A DNA stretch of 64,000 bases from Alcaligenes sp. SDU_A2. Its GTDB lineage: Bacteria; Pseudomonadota; Gammaproteobacteria; Burkholderiales; Burkholderiaceae_B. The notes under the pieces were generated by a model that saw only the letters and a program-made list of their open reading frames with translations, searched no databases and was not told where the DNA came from. The position numbers and the translations under genes are program-made. This document shows, in pieces, positions 38,714 to 48,740 of the stretch (its first letter is position 1; every line of letters starts with the position of its first letter). Location: assembly GCF_038237375.1 (NCBI RefSeq), contig NZ_CP151273.1:2728001-2792000 (forward strand), in the 5' to 3' direction.

Positions 38714-38961
38714 CCCAGCTCCTTGTCCAGAAAGAATTTGGCGACCATCGCATCGACACTGACCATGTCATCGAGATCCAGCTCCTCAAACGCAATGCTC
38801 GTTCCCGACAACTCCTCCAGCAGCAAAACCAGATTCACAATATTCAGGCTGTCCACGATTCCGGACTCGATCAACTCCGTCTGCGCGTTGATCTCCAGCT
38901 CACGTGGTTTGATGGCCTCTTTCAAGTAATCAACAATTCTGCTTTTTATTTCGTCAGACAT
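38710..38961 (-). CDS. Acyl/aminoacyl carrier protein
   Basis: An 83-residue carrier protein from ATG 38961 (MSDEIKSRIVDYL). Helix 2 starts ESGIVDSLNIVNLVLLLEE, whose Asp-Ser-Leu is the attachment site for phosphopantetheine. No phosphopantetheinyl transferase is encoded nearby, so a genome-wide one must act on it. It overlaps the ligase gene by four bases; the partner is therefore the ligase. It is the first gene of a six-gene minus-strand operon (carrier protein, ligase, acyl-CoA synthetase, hydrolase, ferredoxin, reductase). Confidence 0.88.
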   Translation of the reverse strand: MSDEIKSRIVDYLKEAIKPRELEINAQTELIESGIVDSLNIVNLVLLLEELSGTSIAFEELDLDDMVSVDAMVAKFFLDKELG

Positions 38962-38975
38962 TTTTATCGCTCTCA

Positions 38976-39003
38976 AAAAAAAGGCCTCCTCCGATAGGCG
39001 GCC
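38976..39003 (-). terminator. Terminator after the tetR gene
   Basis: On the minus strand a GGCC/GGCC and CCT/AGG stem with one mismatch and a short loop, followed by eight T. It separates tetR from the carrier-protein operon, which should then have its own promoter. Confidence 0.65.
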
Positions 39004-39036
39004 ATCTTGGTCAACCCGTGCGAACAACAGGTTTTT

Positions 39037-39729
39037 TTAGTCGAAACTTCTGAAACAACTGTCCGCCTCAACCATGCTCTCCAACCTGGCAAGGCGCCGT
39101 TCCTGCTCGGCCGCTTCCTGTCTCAAGCGGGCGTTTTCCCCCTCCAGCAACAACAACCTATCCTGCGGCGCTGTCTGCGCCTCCTGGGCAAGGGCTCTTT
39201 GGGCAGCATCACATGCGCGCCCAAGCGCCCGCTCCATGGCATTGACATCGTCATCCACCAACAACCAAATCGAGGCTCCTTCCAGGCACGCCACCGCGTC
39301 TCTGGCGACCGCCCTTGCTGCCGGCTGCCCGACCTGGGGAGCTTGCATCAGGGCAGCCATCAAATGCGCCTCCAAAGCCACAAAAAAATGCTTGACCGGC
39401 ACATCCGTCAGAGACAGATCCAACCCGTACAGCAGGTGAAAACCAATACATCTGCGAGTGCTGCTCAACAGCCTGCTCATCTGACCAACAATGGTCTCGA
39501 AATCCCGCAAAGCCTCGCCCGTCAATACTGACGCGGCAAGCAGTTCATCCAAAACCCGTTGCAGCGCCAAGGACACCAACTGTTCTTTATTCGCAAAATG
39601 GCTATACAGCGATGCCTTCTGCAAGCCTACCGCTTTGGCGATGTCGCTCATGGACACGCCATTGAAACCCCGCTCCCGCACCAACTGCGCAGCCACATCG
39701 ACGATATGGTCTTTGCTGACTTTTGTCAT
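39037..39729 (-). CDS. TetR-family transcriptional regulator
   Basis: A 230-residue repressor-type regulator starting at 39729 (MTKVSKDHIVD). Its N-terminal helix-turn-helix is ERGFNGVSMSDIAKAVGLQKASLYSHFANKEQL; the C-terminal ligand-binding domain is variable, ending in a basic coiled region. The frame extending to 39846 would include the operator region and is rejected. Divergent from the PPOX flavoprotein gene, with a palindromic site between them; it probably regulates this pair and possibly the whole carrier-protein/P450 locus. Confidence 0.88.
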   Translation of the reverse strand: MTKVSKDHIVDVAAQLVRERGFNGVSMSDIAKAVGLQKASLYSHFANKEQLVSLALQRVLDELLAASVLTGEALRDFETIVGQMSRLLSSTRRCIGFHLLYGLDLSLTDVPVKHFFVALEAHLMAALMQAPQVGQPAARAVARDAVACLEGASIWLLVDDDVNAMERALGRACDAAQRALAQEAQTAPQDRLLLLEGENARLRQEAAEQERRLARLESMVEADSCFRSFD

Positions 39730-39738
39730 GAAAACTTC

Positions 39739-39754
39739 CGACCGTTCGGTTGTA
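39739..39754. promoter_or_regulatory. Putative TetR operator
   Basis: An inverted repeat ACCG-TT-CGGT (39741-39750), with flanking bases, just upstream of the tetR start codon and in the intergenic region shared with the PPOX gene. Short, but the position and shape fit a TetR site. Confidence 0.55.
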
Positions 39755-39811
39755 AAAATAGCGAATAAATCGTAGAATTTTGTATCCCATTTGTCAAGCT
39801 GGAGTCTTCTA

Positions 39812-40348
39812 ATGACGGATTTGAATTTTCCTACCGACTCTCCCATCGAGCACGAAGGCGAGCTGGAAATGCGACGTCGGTTTCCCAGCAGCTATCAATG
39901 GGACGAATACAACATCAAAGGAATGGTGCGCAACGTCATTCACCCCGGCTTTGCCCGCTTCATCGAAGCCCTGCCTTTTTTCTTTATTGCTACCGCCAAT
40001 CAGCACGGCCATTGCGATGCCAGCTACCGCGGCTGCGAAACATCCAAAACCGGCGAACTGCTCCCCCCGCTCAAAGTCATCGACGAAAAAACACTGATCT
40101 TTCCCGACTACAGCGGCAACGGTCTGTACAACAGCCTGGGCAATATCCTGACCAACCCGCACATCGGCATGCTATTTATCGATTTCAGCCGCCGCACCCG
40201 CGTTCGCCTGAATGGCATTGCCCATATTTTTGACGCCACTCCCGAAATCCTTCAGATCTGGCCCGACGCCCAGGCCTATGTCCAAGTCAAAGTCGAACAA
40301 GCCTACGGAAACTGCCCCGCACGCATTCCCCGCATGGCTCTTATTTAA
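39812..40348 (+). CDS. Pyridoxamine 5'-phosphate oxidase-like FMN/flavin-binding protein
   Basis: A 178-residue split-barrel protein of the PPOX class. The FFFIATANQHGHCDASYRG block and LIFPDYSGNGLYNSLGNILTNPHIGMLFIDF strands are typical of these FMN- or F420-type proteins; the C-terminus ends CPARIPRMALI. Start 39812 has GGAG seven bases upstream; an earlier TTG at 39791 is rejected. It is divergent from tetR, with the P450 gene 140 bases downstream. Its role in the locus, if any, is unknown; it may be a flavin oxidoreductase. Confidence 0.78.
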   Translation: MTDLNFPTDSPIEHEGELEMRRRFPSSYQWDEYNIKGMVRNVIHPGFARFIEALPFFFIATANQHGHCDASYRGCETSKTGELLPPLKVIDEKTLIFPDYSGNGLYNSLGNILTNPHIGMLFIDFSRRTRVRLNGIAHIFDATPEILQIWPDAQAYVQVKVEQAYGNCPARIPRMALI

Positions 40349-40402
40349 ATCCCGCCGATGACAGCAAGGCCAATACTACGCCAGGCTGTAAAAAACAAAC
40401 TA

Positions 40403-40450
40403 CCCCGCAAATACCCCACCCTATCGATTAAAAACAGGGTGCAGCCGGGG
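40403..40450. other. Nested stem-loop upstream of the P450 gene
   Basis: Inner arms CACCCT/AGGGTG (40417-40422 and 40436-40441) inside outer CCCCG/CGGGG arms. There is no T-run. It could act as an attenuator or mRNA structure in the P450 leader. Confidence 0.4.
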
Positions 40451-40488
40451 CGCTCTCAAAATCAATTATCTGGACGGAGTTTTATTTC

Positions 40489-41499
40489 ATGACCGGCACA
40501 AAAGAAATCACCATACGTGATCCAAAACACGGCAGGGAGGTGTTTACCAATGAATCCTTCCGAGTCGATCACCCTTTTCGCACGACCCGACAAATCTTCG
40601 GCCCCAATGTCTTGGATACCGAAGGCTCTGTTCATTTGAAACGTAAAAGAATCTGGAATACGACGTTCGGGCGGCGTGCCATCAATTCGGAACCGTTTCA
40701 GGAAATCATCTGCGACGCCGTTCGACAAGGCTTGATATACGCCCAATCAGCTAACAATCTCTATCTGGCCGCAACCTATATTCCGAACAAAATTGTTCTG
40801 GATGTATTGGGCTGCTCGGAGTTGGACCCATTGACGCATTTTGAACAAGTCCGGCCACTGATCGGCTTTCTGGAGTCCGGCCATAAGCCCGACGGTTATG
40901 CGCAAGCCAAGCAATACGTGCGCAATCCCATGTTCTATCAAAAAGCAGAATTTTTTGAGGGCTTGAGCGATAAAGAGCGGGAAAACGATATTGCGCTGCT
41001 GGTGGGTGCAGGCATCGAAACCACTGTTATTTCCCTGAAAATCCTGATGAGCGCCTGGGCTCGAGACCCCAACCGCTTCAAGGCCGCCATCGAACATCAC
41101 GGCGTGGAAACTTTTGTCGAACTATTGCTCAACGCCGACCCGCCGCTGGGCATTGCGACAAAATACTGTTCGCAGCCCACATCGTTCAAGGACGTGCAAC
41201 TGGAAAAAGGCGACATTGTCCATGTCAGCATTCTGGATGCCAACCAAGGCGCACAATGCCCATTTCAACACGCTGCGCCAAGCAATCAAGACAATGGCCC
41301 GGCGCTGACATTCGGCCTGGGGCGACACCACTGCCCTGGCCACCTGCTGGCCAAGGCCGAACTGGCCGAACTGGCCCGTGCGCTGCTCAAGCTAGATCCC
41401 GCCCACTTTGATTTCCTGGCACCATCCGACCCGCAAGAAAAACGCGCCCTGAACTTTCGTCATCCACCAGACTGGATCATAAGAAACCAGCCCCTCTAA
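40489..41499 (+). CDS. Cytochrome P450, short, with degenerate ExxR motif
   Basis: A 336-residue P450. The heme-binding signature FGLGRHHCPG is intact with Cys282 as thiolate ligand, and the I-helix has A174-G-x-E177-T. Two features are odd. It is about 60 residues shorter than usual, mostly at the N-terminus. And the K-helix, normally E-x-x-R, reads FVELLLNADPP, where the expected Arg is replaced. ATG 40489 has GGACGGAG about ten bases upstream, so the short start looks genuine. Electrons would come from the ferredoxin and reductase in the adjacent minus-strand operon; the carrier-protein-bound amino acid is the proposed substrate. Confidence 0.82.
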   Translation: MTGTKEITIRDPKHGREVFTNESFRVDHPFRTTRQIFGPNVLDTEGSVHLKRKRIWNTTFGRRAINSEPFQEIICDAVRQGLIYAQSANNLYLAATYIPNKIVLDVLGCSELDPLTHFEQVRPLIGFLESGHKPDGYAQAKQYVRNPMFYQKAEFFEGLSDKERENDIALLVGAGIETTVISLKILMSAWARDPNRFKAAIEHHGVETFVELLLNADPPLGIATKYCSQPTSFKDVQLEKGDIVHVSILDANQGAQCPFQHAAPSNQDNGPALTFGLGRHHCPGHLLAKAELAELARALLKLDPAHFDFLAPSDPQEKRALNFRHPPDWIIRNQPL

Positions 41500-41510
41500 T
41501 CCAGAAACAG

Positions 41511-41571
41511 AAAAAACCGCTGCAAAAGCACAAGCTCGTAAACCCGAGCACCTCTGTGCAGCGGTTTTTTT
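41511..41571. terminator. Bidirectional terminator after the P450 gene
   Basis: Perfect 14-base arms AAAAAACCGCTGCA and TGCAGCGGTTTTTT (41511-41524 and 41557-41570). The 32-base loop itself holds a small GCTCG/CGAGC hairpin. Confidence 0.85.
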
Positions 41572-41572
41572 G

Positions 41573-41742
41573 GTTCTTCGAAGAATTCCCAGAGCCAATT
41601 TACCCAGTCGATAAGGAACTGGCTTTTGTAGACGCCATTCAAGACGCAACAACCTCGAACGACGCTGATGGCTTGCCGTTTGGGCCAAGCACAACGGTGC
41701 CGTTCTCGCCAGGCCGGCCGCAGGAGGCTGACGGACGAGTCA
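41573..41742 (+). repeat. Mosaic intergenic repeat, copy B
   Basis: About 41573-41670 matches the left part of copy C (TTCGAAGAATTCC, GCCAATTTACC, GACGCCATTCAAGACGCA). About 41671-41742 matches 53101-53172 (TTGGGCCAAGCACAACGGTGCCGTTCTCGCCAGG). Relative to copy C about 290 bases between the two parts are missing. The right end lies at the broken start of the cupin gene. Confidence 0.8.
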
Positions 41743-42247
41743 GGGCCTTCGCCGCACTGAGCGCCGCAACATTAAGCGCCGTGGTATGCGCACAAACCAT
41801 TCCTTCCCCTGGTCGACTGGAAGGCACAACGGCTTTTCTAAGCCAGGCAGACACCCCGAAAAAAGCCACGAAAAGCCATCCCGAGTGGTTCCGTGGAACC
41901 GGTAAATCTACTTTGGCTCACTCGAAATGAAGCCGGGCTACACCTATCCCGCCCACAACCATCCCGCTCCGGAAATTTACTACGTCATCGACGGTGAAGC
42001 GGAGTGGTACGTGGATGACGAAAAGAAAACCGTCAAACCAGGCGATGTAATCTATCACCGCCCCTACGCTTCTCATGGCTGGACAGTCACCGGCGACAAG
42101 CCGCTTAAAGCAACCTGGTTATGGTGGTCCGAAGGCGACGGCAGCGTTCTGAGCAAAAGCGCCAAGATGATCAATCCGGAAACGGCCAGTAAAGAAGAAA
42201 CCGCCAACCCCGCTTCCGTACCGCTTCCACCCGTACGCCAGAAGTAA
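41743..42247 (+). pseudogene. Broken cupin gene, DMSP-lyase-like family
   Basis: The 3' part (41927-42247, 106 codons) encodes a cupin with the metal-binding YPAHNHPAPEIYYVIDGEAEW motif and a PGDVIYHRPYASHGW second motif, resembling the DMSP-lyase-like cupin family. The 5' part lies in another frame: it reads like a signal peptide (ALSAATLSAVVCAQ) and continues HPEWFRGTGK. Adding one base near 41902 would join it to IYFGSLEMKPGYTYPAHNH in the cupin frame, the expected continuation. Copy B of the mosaic repeat has replaced the original start. Both a frameshift and loss of the 5' end point to a pseudogene; a shortened product from ATG 41927 cannot be excluded. Confidence 0.68.
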
Positions 42248-42263
42248 TTCGATCAACAAATGT

Positions 42264-42309
42264 CAAAAAGCCAGCAGGGCCGGGAAACCGGCCCTGCTGG
42301 CTTTTTTTA
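42264..42309 (+). terminator. Very strong terminator after the cupin pseudogene
   Basis: AAAAAGCCAGCAGGGCCGG, a GAAA tetraloop and the full complementary arm, then a T-run. Confidence 0.92.
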
Positions 42310-42713
42310 ACTAACAGGTCATACGCACCCAAAAGAAACATCGGGCAGCACATAAAATTAAAACCATAACGAGCGAACAGATACGCTGTATCCCATCAAA
42401 GCAAGAAAATCGAACACTGCGATCAAGCGAACCCAATGAATACATGCCCCCATTTGCATGAGAAAGTCCGGCCTTAGCAAATACTTCCACACTAAATTGG
42501 ACATACACCCGCGCCGTGCGTATAAATTCAGGCGTTTTGAACACTACCGACGCAGGTTCTTGGCCCGGCACGGCTGAAACGGAGTGATTAGCGGTTTCTG
42601 GCGAAGTCTACCCCCTGTTTATGGGGCAAAGCCTGCGGATGGAATGGTGTAATCAACCGCGCCTGATGAACGACCCTCCCCCGTTTACGGGGTAGCGCCC
42701 AACTATTGAACAA

Positions 42714-42746
42714 AAAGAAAAAGCCCCTGAAAAATCAGGGGCTTAA
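42714..42746 (-). terminator. Terminator of tRNA-Ser
   Basis: On the minus strand AAGCCCCTGA, a short loop and TCAGGGGCTT, followed by a T-rich run; it lies just downstream of the tRNA. Confidence 0.85.
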
Positions 42747-42757
42747 TTCTATCTAGC

Positions 42758-42850
42758 TGGCGGAGACGGAGGGATTCGAACCCTCGATACGGGTATAAGC
42801 CGTATGCTCCCTTAGCAGGGGAGTACCTTCAACCTCTCGGCCACGTCTCC
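42758..42850 (-). tRNA. tRNA-Ser (anticodon GCT)
   Basis: A 93-base class II tRNA with encoded CCA. The acceptor GGAGACG pairs with CGTCTCC; the anticodon stem CTCCC/GGGAG encloses CTGCTAA, giving GCT; a long variable arm (ATACGGCTTATACCCGTAT) confirms Ser. Confidence 0.97.
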
Positions 42851-42910
42851 AGCTCTAGGAAAGAAGCTACTATAGCATTTTAAAAAAACCAATGCAAATA
42901 GCAAAAGGAA

Positions 42911-44164
42911 TTATTTTTCCTGATCCAGCTCGAATGTTTTGTGCAAGGCGCGCACCGCCAGTTCCATGTACTTATCGGCAATGATGACCGAGGTCTTGAT
43001 CTCGCTGGTGCTGATCATCTGGATATTGATGCCTTCCTGCGACAGCGCACGGAACATGGAGCTGGCCACGCCTGCGTGGTTGCGCATGCCGATGCCGACA
43101 ATGGAAACCTTGCACACGGCGTCATCAAAGACAATTTCACCGGCACCCACGGCAGGTCCGATCTGTTGGGTGAGCAAATCGCGGGTGCGCAGCGCATCGT
43201 TGCGGCTGACCGTGAACGAGAAGTCCGTGGTGCCTTGCACCGACAGATTCTGCAGAATCATATCCACTTCGATATTGGCTGCGGCGATGGGGCCCAGAAT
43301 GGAATAGGCCACGCCGGGAGTATCGGGCACGGCGCGCAGGGTGAACTTGGCTTCATCACGGCTGAAGGCGATGCCCGAAACAACGGCAGCTTCCATTTTT
43401 TGATCTTCCTCGAAAGTAATCAGCGTGCCCGAAGTCATTTCTTCTTCGAGCGGAATCAGGGGGTCTGTCAGAGAGGACAGGACGCGAACGGGAACCTGGT
43501 ATTTGCCGGCAAATTCCACCGAGCGGATCTGCAGCACCTTGGAGCCCAAAGAGGCCATTTCCAGCATTTCCTCGAAGGACACCACTTTCATGCGGCGAGC
43601 TTCTGGAACCACGCGCGGATCGGTCGTGTAGACGCCGTCCACATCGGTGTAGATCAGACATTCGGCCGCCTTCATGGCTGCCGCCACGGCCACCGCCGAC
43701 GTATCGGAGCCGCCGCGTCCCAGCGTGGTGATGTTGCCTTCTTCGTCCACGCCCTGGAAGCCGGTCACGATGACCACGCGGCCTGCATCCAGATCCTGGC
43801 GGATGCGGGTATCGTCAATCGAGCGGATACGAGCACGCGTATAGGCGTTGTCGGTCTGCACAGGAACCTGCCAGCCGGCGTAGCTGCGCGCTGGAACGCC
43901 CTGCGCGGCCAAGGCCATCGCCAACAAGGCGCTGCTGGCCTGTTCGCCGGTAGCCGCCAGCATATCGAGTTCGCGGGGATCGGGTTGGGGACTGAGCTCT
44001 TTGGCCAGGCCCAGCAGACGGTTGGTTTCGCCGGACATCGCCGACGGAACCACGACCACCTGGTGACCTGCCGCATGCCATTTGGCAACCCGGCGCGCCA
44101 CATTCTGGATGCGCTCGATCGAGCCCATCGACGTGCCGCCATATTTGTGTACGATCAGGGACAT
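42911..44164 (-). CDS. lysC: Aspartokinase
   Basis: First step of the aspartate family pathway (lysine, threonine, methionine): ATP-dependent phosphorylation of aspartate. The 417-residue protein opens with KYGGTSMGS, has the [16 protein letters not shown] and [13 protein letters not shown] catalytic segments, and two C-terminal ACT domains ([18 protein letters not shown]...; [16 protein letters not shown]-like). The length fits the monofunctional class with tandem ACT, usually under lysine and/or threonine feedback. tRNA-Ser lies just beyond the 3' end. Confidence 0.96.
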   Translation of the reverse strand: MSLIVHKYGGTSMGSIERIQNVARRVAKWHAAGHQVVVVPSAMSGETNRLLGLAKELSPQPDPRELDMLAATGEQASSALLAMALAAQGVPARSYAGWQVPVQTDNAYTRARIRSIDDTRIRQDLDAGRVVIVTGFQGVDEEGNITTLGRGGSDTSAVAVAAAMKAAECLIYTDVDGVYTTDPRVVPEARRMKVVSFEEMLEMASLGSKVLQIRSVEFAGKYQVPVRVLSSLTDPLIPLEEEMTSGTLITFEEDQKMEAAVVSGIAFSRDEAKFTLRAVPDTPGVAYSILGPIAAANIEVDMILQNLSVQGTTDFSFTVSRNDALRTRDLLTQQIGPAVGAGEIVFDDAVCKVSIVGIGMRNHAGVASSMFRALSQEGINIQMISTSEIKTSVIIADKYMELAVRALHKTFELDQEK

Positions 44165-44295
44165 CTTTTACTCTGCATCAAAGGGCTTAATGTCTGGAAT
44201 AGACACCAAAACGATCTATTTTAACGATTTTCTGCTATTGCGCTTGGGCTTGAGCCGATAGACCAGAAAAAAAATCAGGATGCGGCAAAAATATA

Positions 44296-44320
44296 AAAAC
44301 TGTCGGGCCGCTGCCCGACC
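44296..44320 (-). terminator. Terminator of tilS
   Basis: On the minus strand GTCGGGC, a four-base loop, GCCCGAC and AGTTTTTAT. Confidence 0.8.
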
Positions 44321-44381
44321 AGCCAGCATCGCCCGGGCAGGAGCATTTCCTGCACAGCCCGGCTCTAGGGCGCGAGGTGGA

Positions 44382-45488
44382 TCACTGCGTCACGGAGACG
44401 GGCTCGGCCGGCTCCACTTGCACACGACCGCGTACGCAACGGATTAGCCACGGGCCATGCTTGAGCTGCAGCTGGCGATCGTGCCCCAAAGCGTGAACAC
44501 CCCGCAATTGCCGCATCAGCTCGGTCAGACGCGCCTGCGAAGGCATCCCTATCCCCTGCCCATGAAGCCAATGGCGAAGGACCAACGCCTGACGGGCTGG
44601 CTCCAGCGCACGCCAGGCCGCCAAACTGAAACTGCGACCGTCATCGCCCAGTTCCAGGGTCTGCAGGTCCTGTCGGGCAACACTGTCCAACACATCGCGG
44701 GTTTCCCGACTAAGATGCGCCTGGCGCTGCAGCACAGCCTGCCAACCCGGCCAACGCGCATTCAGCACGGGCGTCAGCAGTTCGCGCACGGCACCGCGCG
44801 TGTAATCGGGGTTCAGATTGGTGGGGTCTTGCACCGCCTGCCAGCCGCAGGCGGCCGCAAAGCGTTCGCCGGCCTGCAAAATACCGTGGCGCGGCTGCTC
44901 CAACCAGGGACGCCAATACCGTAGTCCGTCGCGCCGGGTACACGGGGACATCGCCCCCAAACCCGTCGGCCCCGCTCCACGCAACAAACGCAAGAGCACG
45001 GTTTCTGCCTGATCGTCCTGATGATGCGCCAGCAAAATATCGCCTACACCCACAAAATCGGCCAGTTCAGCCAAGGCACGATATCGGGCGTCCCTAGCGG
45101 CGGACTCCATGCCATCGGAGCTTAATGCTTGGGCACTGAGCTGCACGCGCACACTATGACAGGGACGGTACAAATACCGGGCCAAAGCATGAACCCGCCC
45201 TTGCCACTGGTCCGCCGCCATCTGCAAGCCATGATGAACATGAAAAAAATGAAGTTCGATCCCACGCTGTCTGGCCCATACATGCGCATGAACAGCCAGC
45301 ATGGCCGAATCGGCACCGCCGCTCAGACCCAGCCCCAGGCGATGAGTTGCCTTAAATGGCAGGTTCTGGGCCAAGGCCTGCAACAACGCCGGATCTGGCT
45401 CGAAGTCCAGTCCGGCCAGATCCCGCCCTAAAGGGCGGGTACGACGCACAGAGGCATCGTCAGCTGCGGACTTCCTGGAAGCGGCCAT
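44382..45488 (-). CDS. tilS: tRNA(Ile)-lysidine synthase
   Basis: Modifies C34 of the tRNA-Ile reading AUA with lysine, using ATP. The PP-loop SGGADS is at about residues 56-61, followed by the [13 protein letters not shown] and [17 protein letters not shown] segments of the N-type ATPase fold; the C-terminal part has the TilS substrate-binding region. The start is uncertain: ATG 45488 overlaps accA by 29 bases, while GTG 45449 lies just after it. The two genes are probably co-transcribed. Confidence 0.92.
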   Translation of the reverse strand: MAASRKSAADDASVRRTRPLGRDLAGLDFEPDPALLQALAQNLPFKATHRLGLGLSGGADSAMLAVHAHVWARQRGIELHFFHVHHGLQMAADQWQGRVHALARYLYRPCHSVRVQLSAQALSSDGMESAARDARYRALAELADFVGVGDILLAHHQDDQAETVLLRLLRGAGPTGLGAMSPCTRRDGLRYWRPWLEQPRHGILQAGERFAAACGWQAVQDPTNLNPDYTRGAVRELLTPVLNARWPGWQAVLQRQAHLSRETRDVLDSVARQDLQTLELGDDGRSFSLAAWRALEPARQALVLRHWLHGQGIGMPSQARLTELMRQLRGVHALGHDRQLQLKHGPWLIRCVRGRVQVEPAEPVSVTQ

Positions 45489-46425
45489 ACGCCAGCAAAC
45501 GCTCCATACGCTGCGCCAGCAATTGTTCGGTGGACAGGCCCGAGACCTGACGCAGCGCGTCGGCCAAAGCACGGCCCAGTTGACGCGCCATCATGGTGGG
45601 GTCGCGGTGCGCGCCGCCTATGGGTTCATTGATGACCCGATCGACCAGATTCAGCTCTTTCAGACGCGAGGCCGTAATGGCCAGCGCCTCGGCGGCTACG
45701 GGAGCCTTATCGGCGCTGCGCCACAAAATCGACGCGCAGCCTTCGGGCGAGATGACGGCATACGTGGAGTACTGCAACATGGACACCACGTCGCCCACGG
45801 CAATGGCCAACGCCCCACCCGAGCCGCCTTCCCCGATGATGGTGGAGATAATAGGCACACGCAGCTTGGCCATGGCAAACAGATTGTGGCCAATGGCTTC
45901 GGATTGGCCACGCTCTTCCGCCCCGATGCCGGGATAGGCACCGGGCGTATCCACGAAAGTAAAGACGGGAATGCCGAATTTCTCGGCCAGACGCATCAGG
46001 CGCAGAGCCTTGCGATAGCCTTCGGGGCGAGGCATGCCGAAATTGCGACGAGCGCGCTCTTTGGTGTCACGGCCTTTCTGGTGGCCAATGACCATGCAGG
46101 GCGTGCCGTTAAAGCGCGCCAGGCCACCGACGATGGCCAGATCGTCCGCATACATGCGGTCGCCATGCAGCTCGTGAAAGTCGGAGAAGATCTCGCGCAC
46201 ATAGTCCAGCGTGTAGGGCCGCTGCGGATGGCGGGCCACCAGGGCTGTCTGCCAGGGCGTGAGCTTGGCGTAGATATTCTTGGCCAATGTCTGGCTTTTT
46301 TGCTGCAGACGGCTCAGCTCTTCTGAAATATCCACAGCGGAATCAGACTGTACGTAGCGTAGCTCTTCGATCTTGCCTTCGAGCTCTGCCAGCGGCTGCT
46401 CAAATTCCAGGAATGTATTTCGCAT
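45460..46425 (-). CDS. accA: Acetyl-CoA carboxylase carboxyltransferase subunit alpha
   Basis: Transfers the carboxyl group from carboxybiotin to acetyl-CoA, with AccD. The 321-residue protein has the expected [19 protein letters not shown] start, the [20 protein letters not shown] and [21 protein letters not shown]-like segments and the [11 protein letters not shown] glycine loop. It precedes tilS with a small overlap, a frequent arrangement in betaproteobacteria. Confidence 0.97.
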   Translation of the reverse strand: MRNTFLEFEQPLAELEGKIEELRYVQSDSAVDISEELSRLQQKSQTLAKNIYAKLTPWQTALVARHPQRPYTLDYVREIFSDFHELHGDRMYADDLAIVGGLARFNGTPCMVIGHQKGRDTKERARRNFGMPRPEGYRKALRLMRLAEKFGIPVFTFVDTPGAYPGIGAEERGQSEAIGHNLFAMAKLRVPIISTIIGEGGSGGALAIAVGDVVSMLQYSTYAVISPEGCASILWRSADKAPVAAEALAITASRLKELNLVDRVINEPIGGAHRDPTMMARQLGRALADALRQVSGLSTEQLLAQRMERLLAYGRFQEVRS

Positions 46426-46452
46426 TGTCGGGTCTTAAGGTTTGGGCCTAAT

Positions 46453-47108
46453 TTAATATCGTACAGCAACCGTGTTCAGGCTGCGCCACAGATGCCAGGT
46501 CGCCACCGTACACCACGGTGCCCAGGCCTGGGCTACTTCACGCGCTTCAAACCGGGAAACCGGCTCGCCACTGAAATAGTGCTGGGAAATTGCCTTGAGC
46601 AGACCGGCATCGTCCAAAGGCAGGACGTTGGGCCTGTGCAAGTTGAAAATCAGAAACATATCGGCCGTCCAGCGGCCTACGCCGCGAATGGCGCACAGGT
46701 CGGCAACCACTGCCTCGTCGGGCATGGCCTGCCAAGCCTGAGGGTCGATTTTACGGGCATCGAAGTGCAAGGCCAAATCGTGAATGTATTCCACCTTGCG
46801 CTTGGGCAGCCCAAGAGCACGCAGTTCGTCCGGCGACAGCGCCAGCAAAGCGGCTGGGGATAGCGGCTGCCCACAGCGCTCGAGCAAACGCTGCCAGAGC
46901 TGGTCGGCCGTGCGCAACGCCACCTGCTGACCGACGATGGAACGCGCCAGCGTCATGAAAGCGGGTGCCTGATGCTGCAACCAGTGTTCGCCATGCTGAG
47001 GAATCAGCTTGCGCAAGATGCGGTCGCGCCGCATCAGTTGCGCGCAAGCCTCATCCCAATACGCCGGCTTGCCGACCAGACGCACCTGGGAATCAGCCAA
47101 GGAGCCGG

Positions 47109-47124
<16 letters not shown>
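46453..47124 (-). CDS. DNA-3-methyladenine glycosylase II, AlkA-like
   Basis: HhH-GPD-superfamily base-excision enzyme for alkylated bases, 223 residues. The helix-hairpin-helix runs [18 protein letters not shown], and the catalytic Asp is in [10 protein letters not shown] (Asp172 by comparison with E. coli AlkA). The N-terminal AlkA domain is absent, as in the short bacterial AlkA/Mag2 type. The gene overlaps the cysS stop by 16 bases and ends 27 bases before accA, all on the minus strand. A second, unrelated 3-methyladenine glycosylase occurs at 20.9 kb. Confidence 0.88.
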
Positions 47125-48551
<1,427 letters not shown>

Positions 48552-48740
48552 GGGCTGTAATCGTCATAAAATCGAACTTTTGTGCCAGGGACTATGATGC
48601 TGGCCAGCTGTCCGGATTTCCCGCCCTACAATGGGCAAGGTTAGAATGATGGTCGTCAAGTATAGCAAGCAGACCTCGTTAAAGGCAGCAATCAACCAAC
48701 CTTCCTGGTCTCCAAGCCAGATTTTATAGGCGCTCCCGCT

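Larger units (their letters stand above)
42248..42757. other. Gene-free interval after the cupin pseudogene
   Basis: 510 bases holding two terminators (42264-42309 and 42714-42746), paired 15-base stems at 42611 and 42678, and a doubtful minus-strand frame (42311-42571, 86 codons, GTG start, one C-terminal hydrophobic stretch) that I cannot support as a gene. Confidence 0.55.

Noticed and set aside
41556-41930. A 124-codon gene spanning repeat copy B and the 5' part of the cupin
   Set aside because: It is a chance fusion of repeat sequence with the displaced start of the pseudogene, not a gene of its own.
42311-42571. Minus-strand 86-codon frame near the cupin pseudogene
   Set aside because: GTG start without a site, a strong terminator close to its 3' end, and no similarity that I recognise; kept only as a remark in the interval entry.
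42604-42695. Two-unit CRISPR array
   Set aside because: Only two similar stems, 66 bases apart, with different flanks, no further repeats and no cas genes.
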